From Cytospora piceicola (taxonomy: Eukaryota; Ascomycota; Sordariomycetes; Diaporthales; Cytosporaceae), in NCBI GenBank assembly GCA_023375675.1, contig JALQBC010000003.1, positions 124,001 to 188,000 of the forward strand: a stretch of 64,000 nt of DNA, written 5' to 3'. A model generated the notes under the pieces. It saw only the letters and a program-made list of their open reading frames with translations, made no database searches and was not told where the DNA came from. Below, piece by piece: positions 33,388 to 44,452 of the stretch. The position numbers and the translations under genes are program-made. The number at the start of each line of letters is the position of its first letter. Position 1 is the first letter of the stretch.

Positions 33388-36178
33388 TCATCTGCGCCGC
33401 ATACTCCGACCGCCCGCAGGTTTCATGAACGCGTCCTGCACGGGCTTCACCTTCGCCAAGCTGGTCCGGTCTTCACCGGCCTGCCCGGGACCGCCGTCGC
33501 CAAGGCTACTCCGACCCAGCATCTTGTTCATCAGTCTAGCCTTACTCTCTTTCGCATCGGGGTCGTCGTACTCAATCTGCGTGGTCGTAGGGACAGCAGC
33601 AGCGTCATCGGAGCTTTGGGAATCATCCTCATGGACCAAAGCGGACCTTCCGAGACCTCCAGCCACAGACGAGGATTCCACGCTTCCGTTGGACGTCGTG
33701 GATACATTGCTGAAGGCCCTACCGATGACATCCCGCCTCCTCCTCGACGCAGGTCTCGGGTCTTCCTTCCCGACCACGGACACTGTGCTGTCGATGCTGT
33801 TATTGCGCATCGGCGCGCCCAATAGCGTTGAGAGTTTGCTGGAGAGTGCCAGGCGTTCAGCCTCTGCCTTCTCTCGCTCCAGGCGGCGCTTTTCGAGTTC
33901 CGCCGCGTCTGCCTCGGCTCGCGCCGTGTCCTCGGCAGCGTTGTCACCATGGGCGAAAGCGTCGAGGCCTTCGTCATCTCCAGCTTCAGAATCACAAACT
34001 TCGCTACGGATACGCGAAAGTGGTTTGCGAGTTTGCGACGGTACAGGGTCTGTGGCAGAGGTCTTGTTGAGATCACTGGCTGATTTTTCAGATAATGGAC
34101 AAGGCTCGCTTCTTGAGCCATGCCGTGAAGTTGGTCGTTGGGAACCAGACGTCTCCCCGGACTGATGGGTCGGAGCAGTCTCGAAGTCCGTAGCGGCATT
34201 AGATTCCCTCCGTGTTGGTGACTTTCCTCTGACTGCGGGGGGATCAGTGGATACCAGTGGCGTTCTGTCAAAGGCCGACATGTCCACACTCGTAATACTG
34301 GACCTACCTGGCCTCTCAATGCGGCCCGGAAGATTCTTTGGGGTGCTTTTCTTAGCCAAGTCGGATGTGGACTTGGACCTGTTCAGGGGCTTGGCCCAGT
34401 GGGCCTCATCCGGTGCAGCTCTCGCACTCAGTTCCGGGAACATGAAGTCCTTGATGGGTAGCTTCTTCCCTTGCGATATGCACTCCCATAGCCAATTGGC
34501 TTTGACAACAGGAACCCTCCAAATTAGGGCAAGATCTAGTTTCTGTTTCCGCACCCCATCCAAAGAAGTGCAGACCAACAGAGAGCACTGTGCGTTGAAG
34601 CGTTCCTCGAATTTCGCTCCAAGCTGACGGGTCGCTCGGTCGACCTGCAGCAAGTCGACATCAGTGAAGCCGGCCGTGCATATTGAAAGCTTGTCAAAAC
34701 CCTCAATGGGAAAGACGGGGAACGGTCTACCGATGACGTGATCTCTTGGATTCAGCAACATCCTTCTGTGCAGACACCTTTCGATGAAGCACTCCGTGAT
34801 TGCCTCCACGCCGTCCGGCAGTAAAGGATGTGATGCCGGGACGGCACTTTGAGGGACTATCACAAAGCGGTGCGACAACCCTTCGGACGATGTGAGATCT
34901 CCTATAGATGCAGCAATGGTACCTCTAAGAGATGAAACGGTGTTGATGAGTATCTCTGTTTGCTGTTGTGAGAACCCGAAAACATGCAAACCGCAAGAAG
35001 CAAAGACTGTGTCGCCTCTGTTTGTCTGGCCGCCAAAAGATGAAGCGCGACTCCTTCCTGTAGACTCGGCGACCTGTGATACCGACTCAATAGGCCGCCG
35101 CAACATAGAATCGTTAGGCAAGGGCTGTGTTGGTTCCTCAATATGGTGGGAAGCAGACTGCTCAGCCGAAGGCTGCCCCAGAATCTCCCCCCACATATTC
35201 TCTCTCTGACTGTTCAGCTTTATGCTCGCGGTCTTCCGCAACTTGCGCCTCCCTTCCTCTGGCTTGGTCAACGTTGCCGCTCGTTGCCGTTTGCCCAGGA
35301 ATGATCGACGGTTTACCCTCATGTTCCAGGCTCCTTTGCCAAGGTCCTCCTCGGGCAGCACAGGGTCGTAGCATTTCTCGTCGAGGATTATACCGCGTTC
35401 TATGCTGTCATCTACCCACTTCAAAGCAACAGTGTGGGTATTCCAAGCTCTTGCGGCGGCGTATTTTTTCCCCTGGGGCTGGTGGACGATGAGATGTGTG
35501 ACCAGCTTGCTGAAGTCGCCCGTGTAGTCGCCGCCATTGGCCTTAATCTTGTCGATGATCATCTGGCGCTCCGTTGCTGCAAACCGTCGTTAGCCCATGC
35601 CTGGCAGTGTGGAAGCAACATATCAGAGACAGACGTACGATCCTCAAATCCCGTCAAGCAGCATAGCAGCTTGTTCTTGACACCCATGTTCCCCTCACTG
35701 TCCATCTGGCCACCACCCGTCTCAAAAGTCTTGAGGCGCCACTCATTCTCGAGAGCACCGAAGTCGATCTGCTCGTCATTTATCCACCTCCTGCCCATGG
35801 CGTCTACCCAGCCCACGGCCATGGCTTTGATGTCTGGTCGTTCCTTGGCGACATGTCGGTACTTGGGCGTCTTGTACTCGCCGACGATGAGGTGGGTAAC
35901 GTCGGGGGTTAGATCGTACTTGTGAACACCTCCGAGCTCGGTAGTCTTGGTGGCTATTTCGGTCTGAATGTATCCAAGCGACTTGTTAGCCCAGTCTGGC
36001 TATGACCTCACAGCAAAGAAGAGACCGTCCAAAATCAACAAAGTGTTGCGCGTTGCGGGGCAGCACTTACACGGAGCTCGGGAGGAATGCTGGTGCAGCA
36101 GAGCACGACGCCTTTGAAAGGCGCGGACGAGTCGAATGCTTCGTCACCGTGGTCGGAAGATGCTGGCGGCGACTCCAT
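33388..36178 (-). CDS. Rad4/Dpb11/TopBP1-like four-BRCT protein, 873 aa
   Basis: CDS is complement(33388..35576, 35639..35963, 36071..36178). The three exons join in phase (IPPELR-TEIATK and TGFED-PTERQ). BRCT1 spans about residues 21-125 (FKGVVLCCTSI...THLIVG...VGWVDAM). BRCT2 spans about 132-230 (NKLLCCLTGFED...THLIVH...LKWVDDSI). Two more lie at about 335-435 and 440-530 (ending VVKANWLWECISQGKKL). The last 340 residues are Ser/Arg-rich, with an Ala/Glu-rich helical stretch. Such scaffold proteins bind phosphorylated Sld3/Drc1 and 9-1-1 components in the nucleus, linking replication initiation to the ATR-type checkpoint. Four BRCTs as two tandem pairs matches fungal Rad4/Dpb11 rather than the larger animal protein. 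Length and layout fit filamentous-fungal members. Confidence 0.82.
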
Positions 36179-36768
36179 GTTCGTCTCGATTCGATCTCGC
36201 GTGTTGCTTGTCACCGAAAACTGGACATGGAAGGGAGATTTGGTGACGGTGTGTCCTGCACTTCTGCACAAAGGAATCAATTGCTTTCAGTCGCGTCTCG
36301 CTAACAGGGCCGACCCATGTAACGTCAGCACGTCCACACGTCCTTGCCGCGTCTTATTCTGAGTGGAAGTTTGGTGTTAGTCAGCAATACCTTGGTAATT
36401 TCCAGCGTCACCATAGGCCGATTCCCCTGCAATGAGCCCCTAACATAGTACCTGCAATATGGCTGGCAATCCTTGTTAGTGCTTAATGGGCGCTCCAAGT
36501 CAAGGGTAAGTTGCTTGACTACATAGAGCATCGTCACCAAGATATATTCTTTATAGAGAAATATTTCAGCAGAACAGCATAGAACGCACCTCTGGCCTAG
36601 CCATGGAGGTAAAAATTGTACATTCCTCACTGCATATTTGCACTCCAGTGGTAGCCCTCTGCTACTTGTCAGCGACCAACATGTGATGTTCCTGCCCGTA
36701 GACCCCAGCCGCCACTCACTTAACATCACCAGCTCCAGAAGCTCAAACCTCTCCAACCGTATACGATT
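36179..36768. other. Intergenic region between BRCT and Nudix genes
   Basis: Promoter of the BRCT gene and 3' flank of the Nudix gene, both transcribed leftward. A minus-strand open frame of about 140 codons here has no family features and I do not call it. Confidence 0.5.
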
Positions 36769-37380
36769 CTAAAGGGGTATCGAAGCTCCATGGTTCTGCT
36801 TCCGCCAGGAAAACGCTCTCAGTATCGCCGCCTCTTGGGCCGCCGTCGTAAACACCAACTCAGTATCGCTCTTCCCCTCTTCCGATCTCACAGCCACCCT
36901 CGCCCGACACTCCGCCTCGGTAGCCCACACGTAATCCTGATGCTCATTCGGATCCAGCTTGACCTCGCTGCTATTCTCAGCCTCCACCACAAACGTGAAC
37001 TTGCAGACATGTTTCCCGCTGCGGGTGCGGAAAACGTCGCCCTCCCACACCACAGCCTCCAATCTCTTCACCTTCAGCCCGCTCTCCTCCCATACCTCCC
37101 TCGCCAGGCCGGCCAGGATCGTCTCCCCGTCATCGACGGCCCCGCCGGGGATCTCCCACCTGTTGGGCATGGAGTCGTGGGAGGCCCGCTGGACGAGGAG
37201 GACGCGGTCTTGTCGGTCGGCGTGGTGGCTGCTGAAGACTATGGCCCCCGCGGCTAGGTCGCCTAGATTTGTAGGCGCATCCTCATTGAGCTTGATGAGG
37301 TAGTCCTCTTTGGGGGCGTTGAAGGGGGATAAGGCAGGCGGGAAGATGAAGTTGGCTTGAGGAGGTGTTGGTGAAGACAT
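36769..37380 (-). CDS. Nudix hydrolase domain protein, 203 aa
   Basis: Single-exon gene. The Nudix box is complete: G80-x5-E86-x7-R94-E95-V-x-E98-E99-x-G101-L, read from GGAVDDGETILAGLA and REVWEESGL. These residues bind the catalytic metal in the family. Strands before it (AGAIVFSS, RVLLVQRASHD) and after it (CKFTFVVEAE, YVWATEAE) fit the fold. Nudix enzymes hydrolyse nucleoside diphosphates linked to another moiety; the substrate here cannot be told from sequence. It resembles the short fungal MutT-like proteins that consist of little more than the Nudix domain. No targeting signal seen. Confidence 0.88.
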   Translation of the reverse strand: MSSPTPPQANFIFPPALSPFNAPKEDYLIKLNEDAPTNLGDLAAGAIVFSSHHADRQDRVLLVQRASHDSMPNRWEIPGGAVDDGETILAGLAREVWEESGLKVKRLEAVVWEGDVFRTRSGKHVCKFTFVVEAENSSEVKLDPNEHQDYVWATEAECRARVAVRSEEGKSDTELVFTTAAQEAAILRAFSWRKQNHGASIPL

Positions 37381-38117
37381 ATTGCAGGATGGTGTCTGGG
37401 TGTTGTGGGAGAACGGTTATGAGGTGGAATGCCGCGTCTTTGAAAGCACCATGAAGGAAATAGGCTCAGGGGTCCACTGGCGGACACTGGTTATTTGCGT
37501 CCAGGAACGCGAAACGAGTGAATGAGGTGTGTCCGGGTGTGTAGGATGGCTGGAGTGGCTCATCAATCACAGCACAGCCATCTATGGTTCAACTCGGAGC
37601 TCAGGGTTACTCAGGGTTACCATTCTACTAGGGTCCCCGGGGGGTGGTCGTCAAGGGCAGAAGGGGACTCTAGTAAGTCAACGACCACTGCTCCAAGAGT
37701 CATTGAATATTAGTCCATGAGCTGAGCCACCGGAAGACCTTGTGGTCACTGTGTTAGAGAATTAATACTTGAGGACGGTTCAACAGTAGGGGGGCCCTTT
37801 CAAGATGTAACGTGTGAGCACACTTATAGGGGGCACCATGTTACACGGTCGCTGGAAAACAATATCTCGTACTCGAAACTCGTTGATGCATGGATCGTAT
37901 AACTGTGTCTTACATTTGATGATATAGTCAGCGTGGCTGCAGCTGAAATCTTACCTGAAAATGTGTAAGACTGGCGGTGCACTTAAAAGGTGTCCAAGGA
38001 CCTTCCGCGTATCTGACTGTGCTCATTCAATGTTCCTCTTTCTGTGTTTTTCAAATGTTTCTGTCATTTCAAGCCCTGTAAAGACTTGTATCTTTCCTCT
38101 CAGAGAGGTAGTCTGAC
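37381..38117. other. Divergent promoter region
   Basis: Separates the leftward Nudix gene and the rightward membrane-protein gene and should hold both promoters. No gene seen. Confidence 0.5.
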
Positions 38118-38948
38118 ATGGCGACAATTAATTCGCCCACACTTGCATCAGACTGGACCCCCGCCAACCCATCAGCATGTCCCGACCAAACCAACTACTG
38201 GCAATGGGACTATGGGCGTGGCATAGGGTCGGCGCCCAACTACACCGTCCTCGGTGGACCGTCCCAAACGACGAATGGCTGTCTCCCCACGGGATGGGAC
38301 GGCCAGATGACCTACCTCGGCGCTCAGTGTCCCTCCAGCTACACGGCCGCATGTGGCGGAACACATAATTCCCCCTATACTTGCTGCCCAACTGCATACT
38401 CTTTCAGCTGTTTCCCACTTACCGAGTTTCCAAACGAGATGGAGCCCACGTTCCGCTGCATGTCCCAGTATACGTCTTCCAGCACTGCGGTGATCACCTA
38501 TTGGGATGTGCAAGCAAACACCACTGAACAGAATACACGCCCCCAAACGTCACCATCGCACTTATTTGCGCTCGGAATCATTTACGCGACGCCGGCGCCG
38601 GCTGCATCAACAAAATCCCCCACTTCGAGCGTCAATTCATCCCCTACTCCGAGCGATAGTCTGGAAAAAGGATCCGATGGTCTTACAGTCGGAGCCAGTG
38701 CGGGTGTTGGAGTCGGCGTTGCTGGTGGTATCCTGTTGATCGCCGTTCTAGTCGGTTGGTTGATCTATCGGCGGAAATCATTTCGTCATCATCCGAGGCG
38801 CCCATCAAGTAAAGAGGTGGCCCTTCATACTTGGCATGGAGGGAGAGATGCGAGCACTGGTCACAATGGAGGAGGCGTCGACGCGAACAAACCAGGTGAT
38901 ACACCGCAACTATTCGAGCTCCCGCAACATCCTACAGAACTGATGTAG
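38118..38948 (+). CDS. Cys-rich single-pass membrane protein, 276 aa
   Basis: Single exon. The N-terminal 115 residues carry about nine cysteines in a compact pattern (including CPSSYTAACGG and YTCCPTAYSFSCF). A Ser/Thr/Pro-rich stalk follows (about 140-185), then one membrane segment at about 192-216 (GASAGVGVGVAGGILLIAVL) ending in a basic stop-transfer (YRRKSFRHHPRR), then a 60-residue cytosolic tail. No N-terminal signal peptide is obvious, so a type III orientation is possible. The layout recalls fungal Mid2/Wsc-like surface sensors and many uncharacterised Cys-rich membrane proteins. I cannot assign it to a named family. Function unknown; a cell-surface location is inferred. Confidence 0.75.
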   Translation: MATINSPTLASDWTPANPSACPDQTNYWQWDYGRGIGSAPNYTVLGGPSQTTNGCLPTGWDGQMTYLGAQCPSSYTAACGGTHNSPYTCCPTAYSFSCFPLTEFPNEMEPTFRCMSQYTSSSTAVITYWDVQANTTEQNTRPQTSPSHLFALGIIYATPAPAASTKSPTSSVNSSPTPSDSLEKGSDGLTVGASAGVGVGVAGGILLIAVLVGWLIYRRKSFRHHPRRPSSKEVALHTWHGGRDASTGHNGGGVDANKPGDTPQLFELPQHPTELM

Positions 38949-40223
38949 TGATACTGATGTTCTTCTTATTAAAAACTTTTGTCGGATGGCGAGCAGCGCA
39001 GTAGAAAAGATGGGAGGACCCCCCAGGGGTACACACGTGGGGTCCTTGGATTATGTGTGTACCAGCTCCAGATGTCCGCTGGGGTCATTATAAGGATAAC
39101 ATCGAAGGATATTTCAGCCTGCTACGTGGACGCGTAGCAGCTGCGAGTAACATTTATAGCAGCGTAGTGGTATCATTGTTCACTTGTTACTATCTGATGT
39201 TGTATATATACCCTAGGGTATATATTTAAAGCTAATACGACCAACACGTACCTAATGTAACCTCTTTCACTATGCATGTGGGTATATGCCCTCTTGATTT
39301 GTGGTCGATGTACATACTTCATTGTGAGGTGAAGGTATTTAGGGAGTCTCTAGATGTCAACTCAATACGAGATATTGTTCCGAGTGTCGCAATTCCTCAA
39401 CTCGTTGATGGATCGTGATCACTTTGTCATTGGGCAGACATCTGGAAGTTGATAAGACCTGCAAGTGACATGGCGCCACAGCACCGTCCACGGTACATGT
39501 GGAATTGGTGTTGAAGAGAATAAATATCGAGGATAAACCTGGACTCGAGCTGTCATGGCATCAATACATACATGGTGTTAGCACTATCGTCTTTTTTCGA
39601 GACCGGGCTGCGTACTTAGGTACGTGATAATGCAAAGCTCCCAAGTGACACATGCGCCATTCATGCATGTTCTCCAGCTATTTCAACAACAACTCCATTG
39701 GTTGGCCTCCTGGCTCCCACTAAGTGTACAGGGAACATAAGCAAAGTTCGAATCCTCCCAAGTATCAAGCATTTTGGTACACTAGGCCACTCTGAACCCC
39801 CATGAGAACAGGTGTCCAATATCCCACATGGTGCATATGTGGATTCCATATCCTTTGTCACTCATGGCAGTCCGGGCATAACAATGGATATGACCAGCAA
39901 GCCGAGGCAGGGACTGATGAAAACCGGGTCTGATAAGGTGCATGCCCCTGAGATGGATCTTTCCAAACGGGCGAATTCCATAAATCAGGAACATTTTGTG
40001 TGATATGTCACAGACCTCCTCGGTAATCTGCAGCACATTGACAAGCTATTCTACCCTGGCTCGGGCGGCACGGTGAACAACGACGCGACAGATCGCAGCA
40101 ACTCCACAATGCATCACACGGCCAGCCGCCTGCGACAGCTTACAAGACGGTCATGGCACCTGGTCCTGCCTTGCACGCCATGCTCCCCGCGAGTCTCTGT
40201 CTTTCGGAAAGATCAGACGCTGC
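38949..40223. other. Intergenic region
   Basis: No gene seen. Contains a 24-bp palindrome centred on CCTAGG near 39213, inside AT-rich DNA. The right end should be the methyltransferase promoter. Confidence 0.5.
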
Positions 40224-41247
40224 ATGTCCTCCACTTCTTCGACCACCCGAGAACCGAGAGCCCCAGCCGTGGACCCGATGGCGGCCAGAGCTTCCAAGGA
40301 GACGCCCAAGAGGCCATGCCCCGATGACAAAGGCGTACCACGAAAACAAAAGATTCGACTGACGGGCCCCGAGGAGACCATGGTTCCTCTGATCTTTTTC
40401 AGGGCGCTGGATGCAAAGAAGTCTAATCCTATCCTTGGTGATCCGTACTCCCAGAAGATCTTGGACAGATGTGATATCGACTTCAGCGCGGACCACTTTA
40501 TCAAGAATGATCGCTTCATTGAATACGTAATGAACCGGTGCAAGCAATTAGATACGTGGTGTCAGGTACTATAAGCCTCTGCATTTCCCCTTTTCAATAC
40601 CCATACGCCAAGGTTCTGAGGCTAACCCTCTGGCAACCCAGAATTTCTTGGACTCCCACGGGAACGTCCCCATCACTGTCCTTCATCTCGGCTGCGGCCT
40701 GGACTGCCGATACATGCGCATGAGGAGAGGTCCCAACGTCCGCTGGATCGACGTCGACCAGCCCCTAGTCGTCGAGGCGAGGGCCCGTCTCGTCCCGCAC
40801 CCCCCCGGGGACTACACGCTCCGGATGCTGCAGCTGACGCGGCCGGGCTGGGCCAGGGACATACCGAACGACAGGCCGACCCTGGTGATCGCCGAGGGCC
40901 TCTTCCCGTTCCTGCCCCCCGAGGCCGGCGAGCGCATCCTCCGCGACGTCGCCGAGTACTTCGACGGCGGCGAGATCGTAGCTGACTACGTGAGCCCCCT
41001 GGTCGTGCGCCTCTCCGGGGGCATCAAGTTCCTGCGCACCAGCGGGTCGAGGTTCAACTGGGGGGTGGACGACCCGCGACGGGAGATCGAGGCGTTGCAT
41101 CCCAAGCTGAGGATGAAGGAGTGTCTGCACTGGACTGACTTCATGGCTGAGCACCCGCCCCTTTTCGGTGTGGCCACGACGAGGATCATGGGAGCCCTTG
41201 TACCCGGCTGGAAGAGTAATTTGAAGATCATACGCTTCGAGTATTGA
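40224..41247 (+). CDS. LCM/TcmP-type SAM-dependent methyltransferase, 315 aa
   Basis: CDS is join(40224..40565, 40642..41247) with one 76-nt intron; the junction gives TWCQ-NFLDSHGN. The S-adenosylmethionine motif I reads TVLHLGCGLDCRYMR, closely matching the LGxGxDTR signature of the leucine carboxyl methyltransferase family. VRWIDVDQP is the acidic ribose-binding loop and LVIAEGLFPFLPPEA is the motif IV/V region. Members include Ppm1/Lcmt1 (PP2A methylation) and polyketide O-methyltransferases such as TcmP; the spacing and short N-terminus look more like the TcmP-like group. Substrate unknown. The start could also be the in-frame ATG at 40278. The last 20 nt overlap the end of the opposite-strand gene. 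Confidence 0.82.
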
Positions 41248-42055
41248 TGATGACGGATGGGCTCTCCTGGACGCCGAATGAAACCTGCAAATCGAATGCG
41301 AAAAGCTCCCCCCTCCCGTTGGGCTGTGGCAATATGTCAAGCTGCTGGATCTGGAATCGGTCGCCCTGGTGAGCTATCTGTGGATATGCAGAAAGCAAAG
41401 AGTTCGCTAATCCGAAGAGCTTGGACTCGTCACGGAGCAGTCCCCAGGCTTCATCCTGCACCGCGGTCGATCCCACCAAGCTCGGATCCGGGCGTCGGAG
41501 GGTGATATCGGCCTGTGGCGCGTGATGATGCCACTGCCACGCCACTTGCATCAGTGGGCACACATGATGTCTCACAACGCTGACCGTGTTGTGCTCGGCG
41601 ACTGTGTCAAAGTACAGCCTCTGTAGGTCCCTGATGTCCTGCCGAAGTGTGTGCTCCCAGAAGCCTGCGAGAATCTCGTAGGCTTTGGGCCTACCCACTC
41701 GTCGGCCCACCCTGGTGTTGATCTCAAGAACGACGAGCTCGGTTTCCTTCTTGTGGGTTCTGGGACTTGTGTAAGCGGCGAAACGTCCGATATCAGTGTG
41801 CACGTTGGGATCCCTGACCTGGTAGAACGTCATGTCCGGATATTTCGCCACTTCGTAGCGCCTGGCTGCGTAAACGGTGACCCCGTAGCCAAGGTCTCGA
41901 AGGGAGTCTTTGTATGGCCACTCTGCTATCGGGGGATCCAGATTTTGCAATGCGACCGACTGGTCTCCAGACGGTTCGCATTGTCTGTCAAGCTGGGAGT
42001 TGTACTGCGTTTGGGCACCGTGGGGCCGCTCGGAATGCGATGCCGTCAAACCCAT
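41228..42055 (-). CDS. Hypothetical protein, about 275 aa
   Basis: Single open exon read leftward from the ATG at 42055 (an in-frame ATG at 42076 would add seven residues). No signal peptide, membrane segment or catalytic motif recognised. Conserved-looking stretches include ELVVLEINTRVGRR and EILAGFWEHTLRQDIRDLQ. Codon use is GC-rich like neighbouring genes and the frame stays open for about 280 codons, which supports it being real. Its stop codon lies 20 nt inside the methyltransferase CDS on the other strand, so the two genes converge with overlapping coding ends. Function unknown; co-regulation with the methyltransferase is not implied by this arrangement. Confidence 0.6.
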   Translation of the reverse strand: MGLTASHSERPHGAQTQYNSQLDRQCEPSGDQSVALQNLDPPIAEWPYKDSLRDLGYGVTVYAARRYEVAKYPDMTFYQVRDPNVHTDIGRFAAYTSPRTHKKETELVVLEINTRVGRRVGRPKAYEILAGFWEHTLRQDIRDLQRLYFDTVAEHNTVSVVRHHVCPLMQVAWQWHHHAPQADITLRRPDPSLVGSTAVQDEAWGLLRDESKLFGLANSLLSAYPQIAHQGDRFQIQQLDILPQPNGRGELFAFDLQVSFGVQESPSVIINTRSV

Positions 42056-42076
42056 CCTGAGCCGAAATGTATGCAA

Positions 42077-44452
42077 TTTTGGGTGAAAGAGAATTGGTGA
42101 AAGAGAATTAGTGCAGGGATTCAGCCCGTACCTAGCTAGGTAGATGATGTTTTCGGGTTACATTTGGATGGTGTCACGATATTTGCCCCTTTTCGCTTTT
42201 ATCCTTTTCTTTCTGCCCCCATACCACAACAGTTTGTCATAGAGTATTTGAAGATGTAAGGAGACAGTTTCACTCGAGTGATAGACATTAGAACCACGGT
42301 ATTTGAGCAAGAACCGACCGCCTCCCATGAGAGTATTGTCGAGAACATTGGAGAATTTTAGCCAAATTTGTCGTGTCTGATGAGTTCGCATATCAACCTA
42401 GTCCTGCTATATTGATCATAATTTTACAAGCATCAGAAGATCGAAGGGTTTTGAAAGACGAGTAGCTACTTAAGTATATAGTCAGATCTTGAGCAGCTCA
42501 TAGTCATCGGTTTCCGGGGAGAAGAAGAAGAAAAGAAAAAATGCTTCGATAGATTTTCTGGGTGGTAATTTTCTACGAGTATATGCTATTACAATCTAAT
42601 TAAACACGGAATAGAAGATCCAACTCGCTGTATGCATTATTTAAGGTCAGTTGTAAGTCCAAAGACGTCAGAATCTCCTGGTATCAATTTCCCTATGTAA
42701 GGGTTGACATGTAAGGGTTGACAATGTATTCCACCCTTTCGAGCGGTTCCCCTTTGCTTTCACTGTTACGTTTTGCGCTGGATATAGAATATAGGAAGTT
42801 TCTTTACACATTTGTACTACCTGAGTAAACCAAGTTCCAGGATATGCTCGAAGAGGGACAACCAGTCCCAGGGGTAGATATACCTTGGGTGAGTACTTAA
42901 GTACCTAAGTACTTAGAGAGATCCAAAGCCTCGCTTAACCCCTGAACACGGCCCTAACCCTCAACGCTGGAAGGGGCTACGAGTACATCCATGGATATCA
43001 ATTCACACAGGAACTACTGACATCAGTAACGATCTCTGATCAGCTGTCAATGAAACTCACCAACGGTTTTATGTTTATCACCATGCGTATCCCAACCCGG
43101 AAAGATCTTGCTCCCTCCTGTCGGTACCTGGCCGAAAATCTACGATGAAGGGACCCCGAAGTAGACCCCCTGTTCATCCTGAAACACCGGCAGAAGCCGA
43201 GGCTTTACTTTTCTTCTGTTACGCCCACGTCCAACCATACAAAGTTCTTTCCTGGCGCTTGGCTCTCATCTCGCCAACAGGAAAGAAGCCTGTCAGATCT
43301 CAGGAGTCACGGGTGGCGACAGTGGTCACAAGGGAAGCTGAATCTGGGCGTCACTCCGAGCCTGGGCGCCGCCTCGGAGCCAAGGTACTGGTAATTGTCC
43401 CGTGTGGTAGATTCGATCCGATGCACTTGAGGTCATCTCTCGTGCTTCGACGATGGTGTCGTCGGAGTTTAAGATCCCACGTGGGGGCAGGAGTTCGTCT
43501 TTCTTTTGCTCGGTTGCTCTGGTCCATCCTTTTGATATCCACCTGTGCAACTAGTTGACTCGGAACATACAAGCGACGATGATATCGTTCCACGATCTTC
43601 TCCAGGTTTGGACTGCCTACCTACCTAGGCAGGTCATGTTTCCAAGGATGTTGTCATGTACTTACTCTCTAGTGAGAGGTTTCCTCCATGCCGAGTGCAC
43701 AGCAGTGTAGGTAGTCGTCGCTGGTGTTTTCTTCTCTTACCTCAATAATCCTTCTCCCGAGGTCGTCGCCTCCCTCTCTCCTCCTCCCCCTGATATTCTT
43801 GGGCGCGATTCTGAGACGTTAGAGGCATTGGCAGGACCCCATACATCCCCTGTTATCGAGTTACGGATTCTGGGCGCTTCGCTTGGCAGTCCCACTCACA
43901 TTATCCCTACAGGCTCCGTGCGTACGTCCTTAACAGAGCCTCCTCTTCGTATCCCGCCATCTTCGTGGCTGAGCAGGTCTCGACTTCATCTTCTCGATTA
44001 GTCTAAACTTCAAAACTTGTCCCCAAAGTTCATTCTTCTTCCTCCTCTTCACATTCTTTTCGTGGTACAGCTGGTTTGTCATTCTTTTTGATTTGTTTTC
44101 TTACTTATATATTCGAGTACCGAGCGCGGCGGCTATTAATCCCAGACGACTGCCTGCCTCTTTCCAAGGTTTTATACGACCTGATTTCTGGACCCTGGAG
44201 GCCGCATTTTCACGGAGAAGAGGACTACCGGATTGGGCGAGATTTGATTGAGACAACCACCTGCTGTGTGACTGGATCGGAGGGATATTGCTAGCAGGCA
44301 GAAAAAGAGAATCGACTTGGGAACTTCGAGGACTGGATCCTTTATGAGGCCCTTGATCAGAAGCCCTTTCTTTCACAGCTCCACGTCGACTCTGCCATCA
44401 TCTCAGCTTCTTCATGCCGTCGTCATCGAGTTAGCAGGCCTGACCATATTCA
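42077..44452. other. Long intergenic region upstream of the aspartyl protease
   Basis: No convincing gene. Open frames at 43145-43558 and on the opposite strand overlap each other and lack family features. TACCTA-type motifs occur near 42130, 42890-42915 and 43615. The pyrimidine-rich segment from about 43730 to 44100 looks like an extended promoter or 5' leader. Confidence 0.5.

Noticed and set aside
36325..36756. 143-codon minus-strand frame between the BRCT and Nudix genes
   Set aside because: Composition unlike a folded protein, no motif, and it occupies the expected promoter of the BRCT gene.
43145..43558. 137-codon plus-strand frame upstream of the protease
   Set aside because: No domain, no spliced partner, and overlapping frames on the other strand are equally open.
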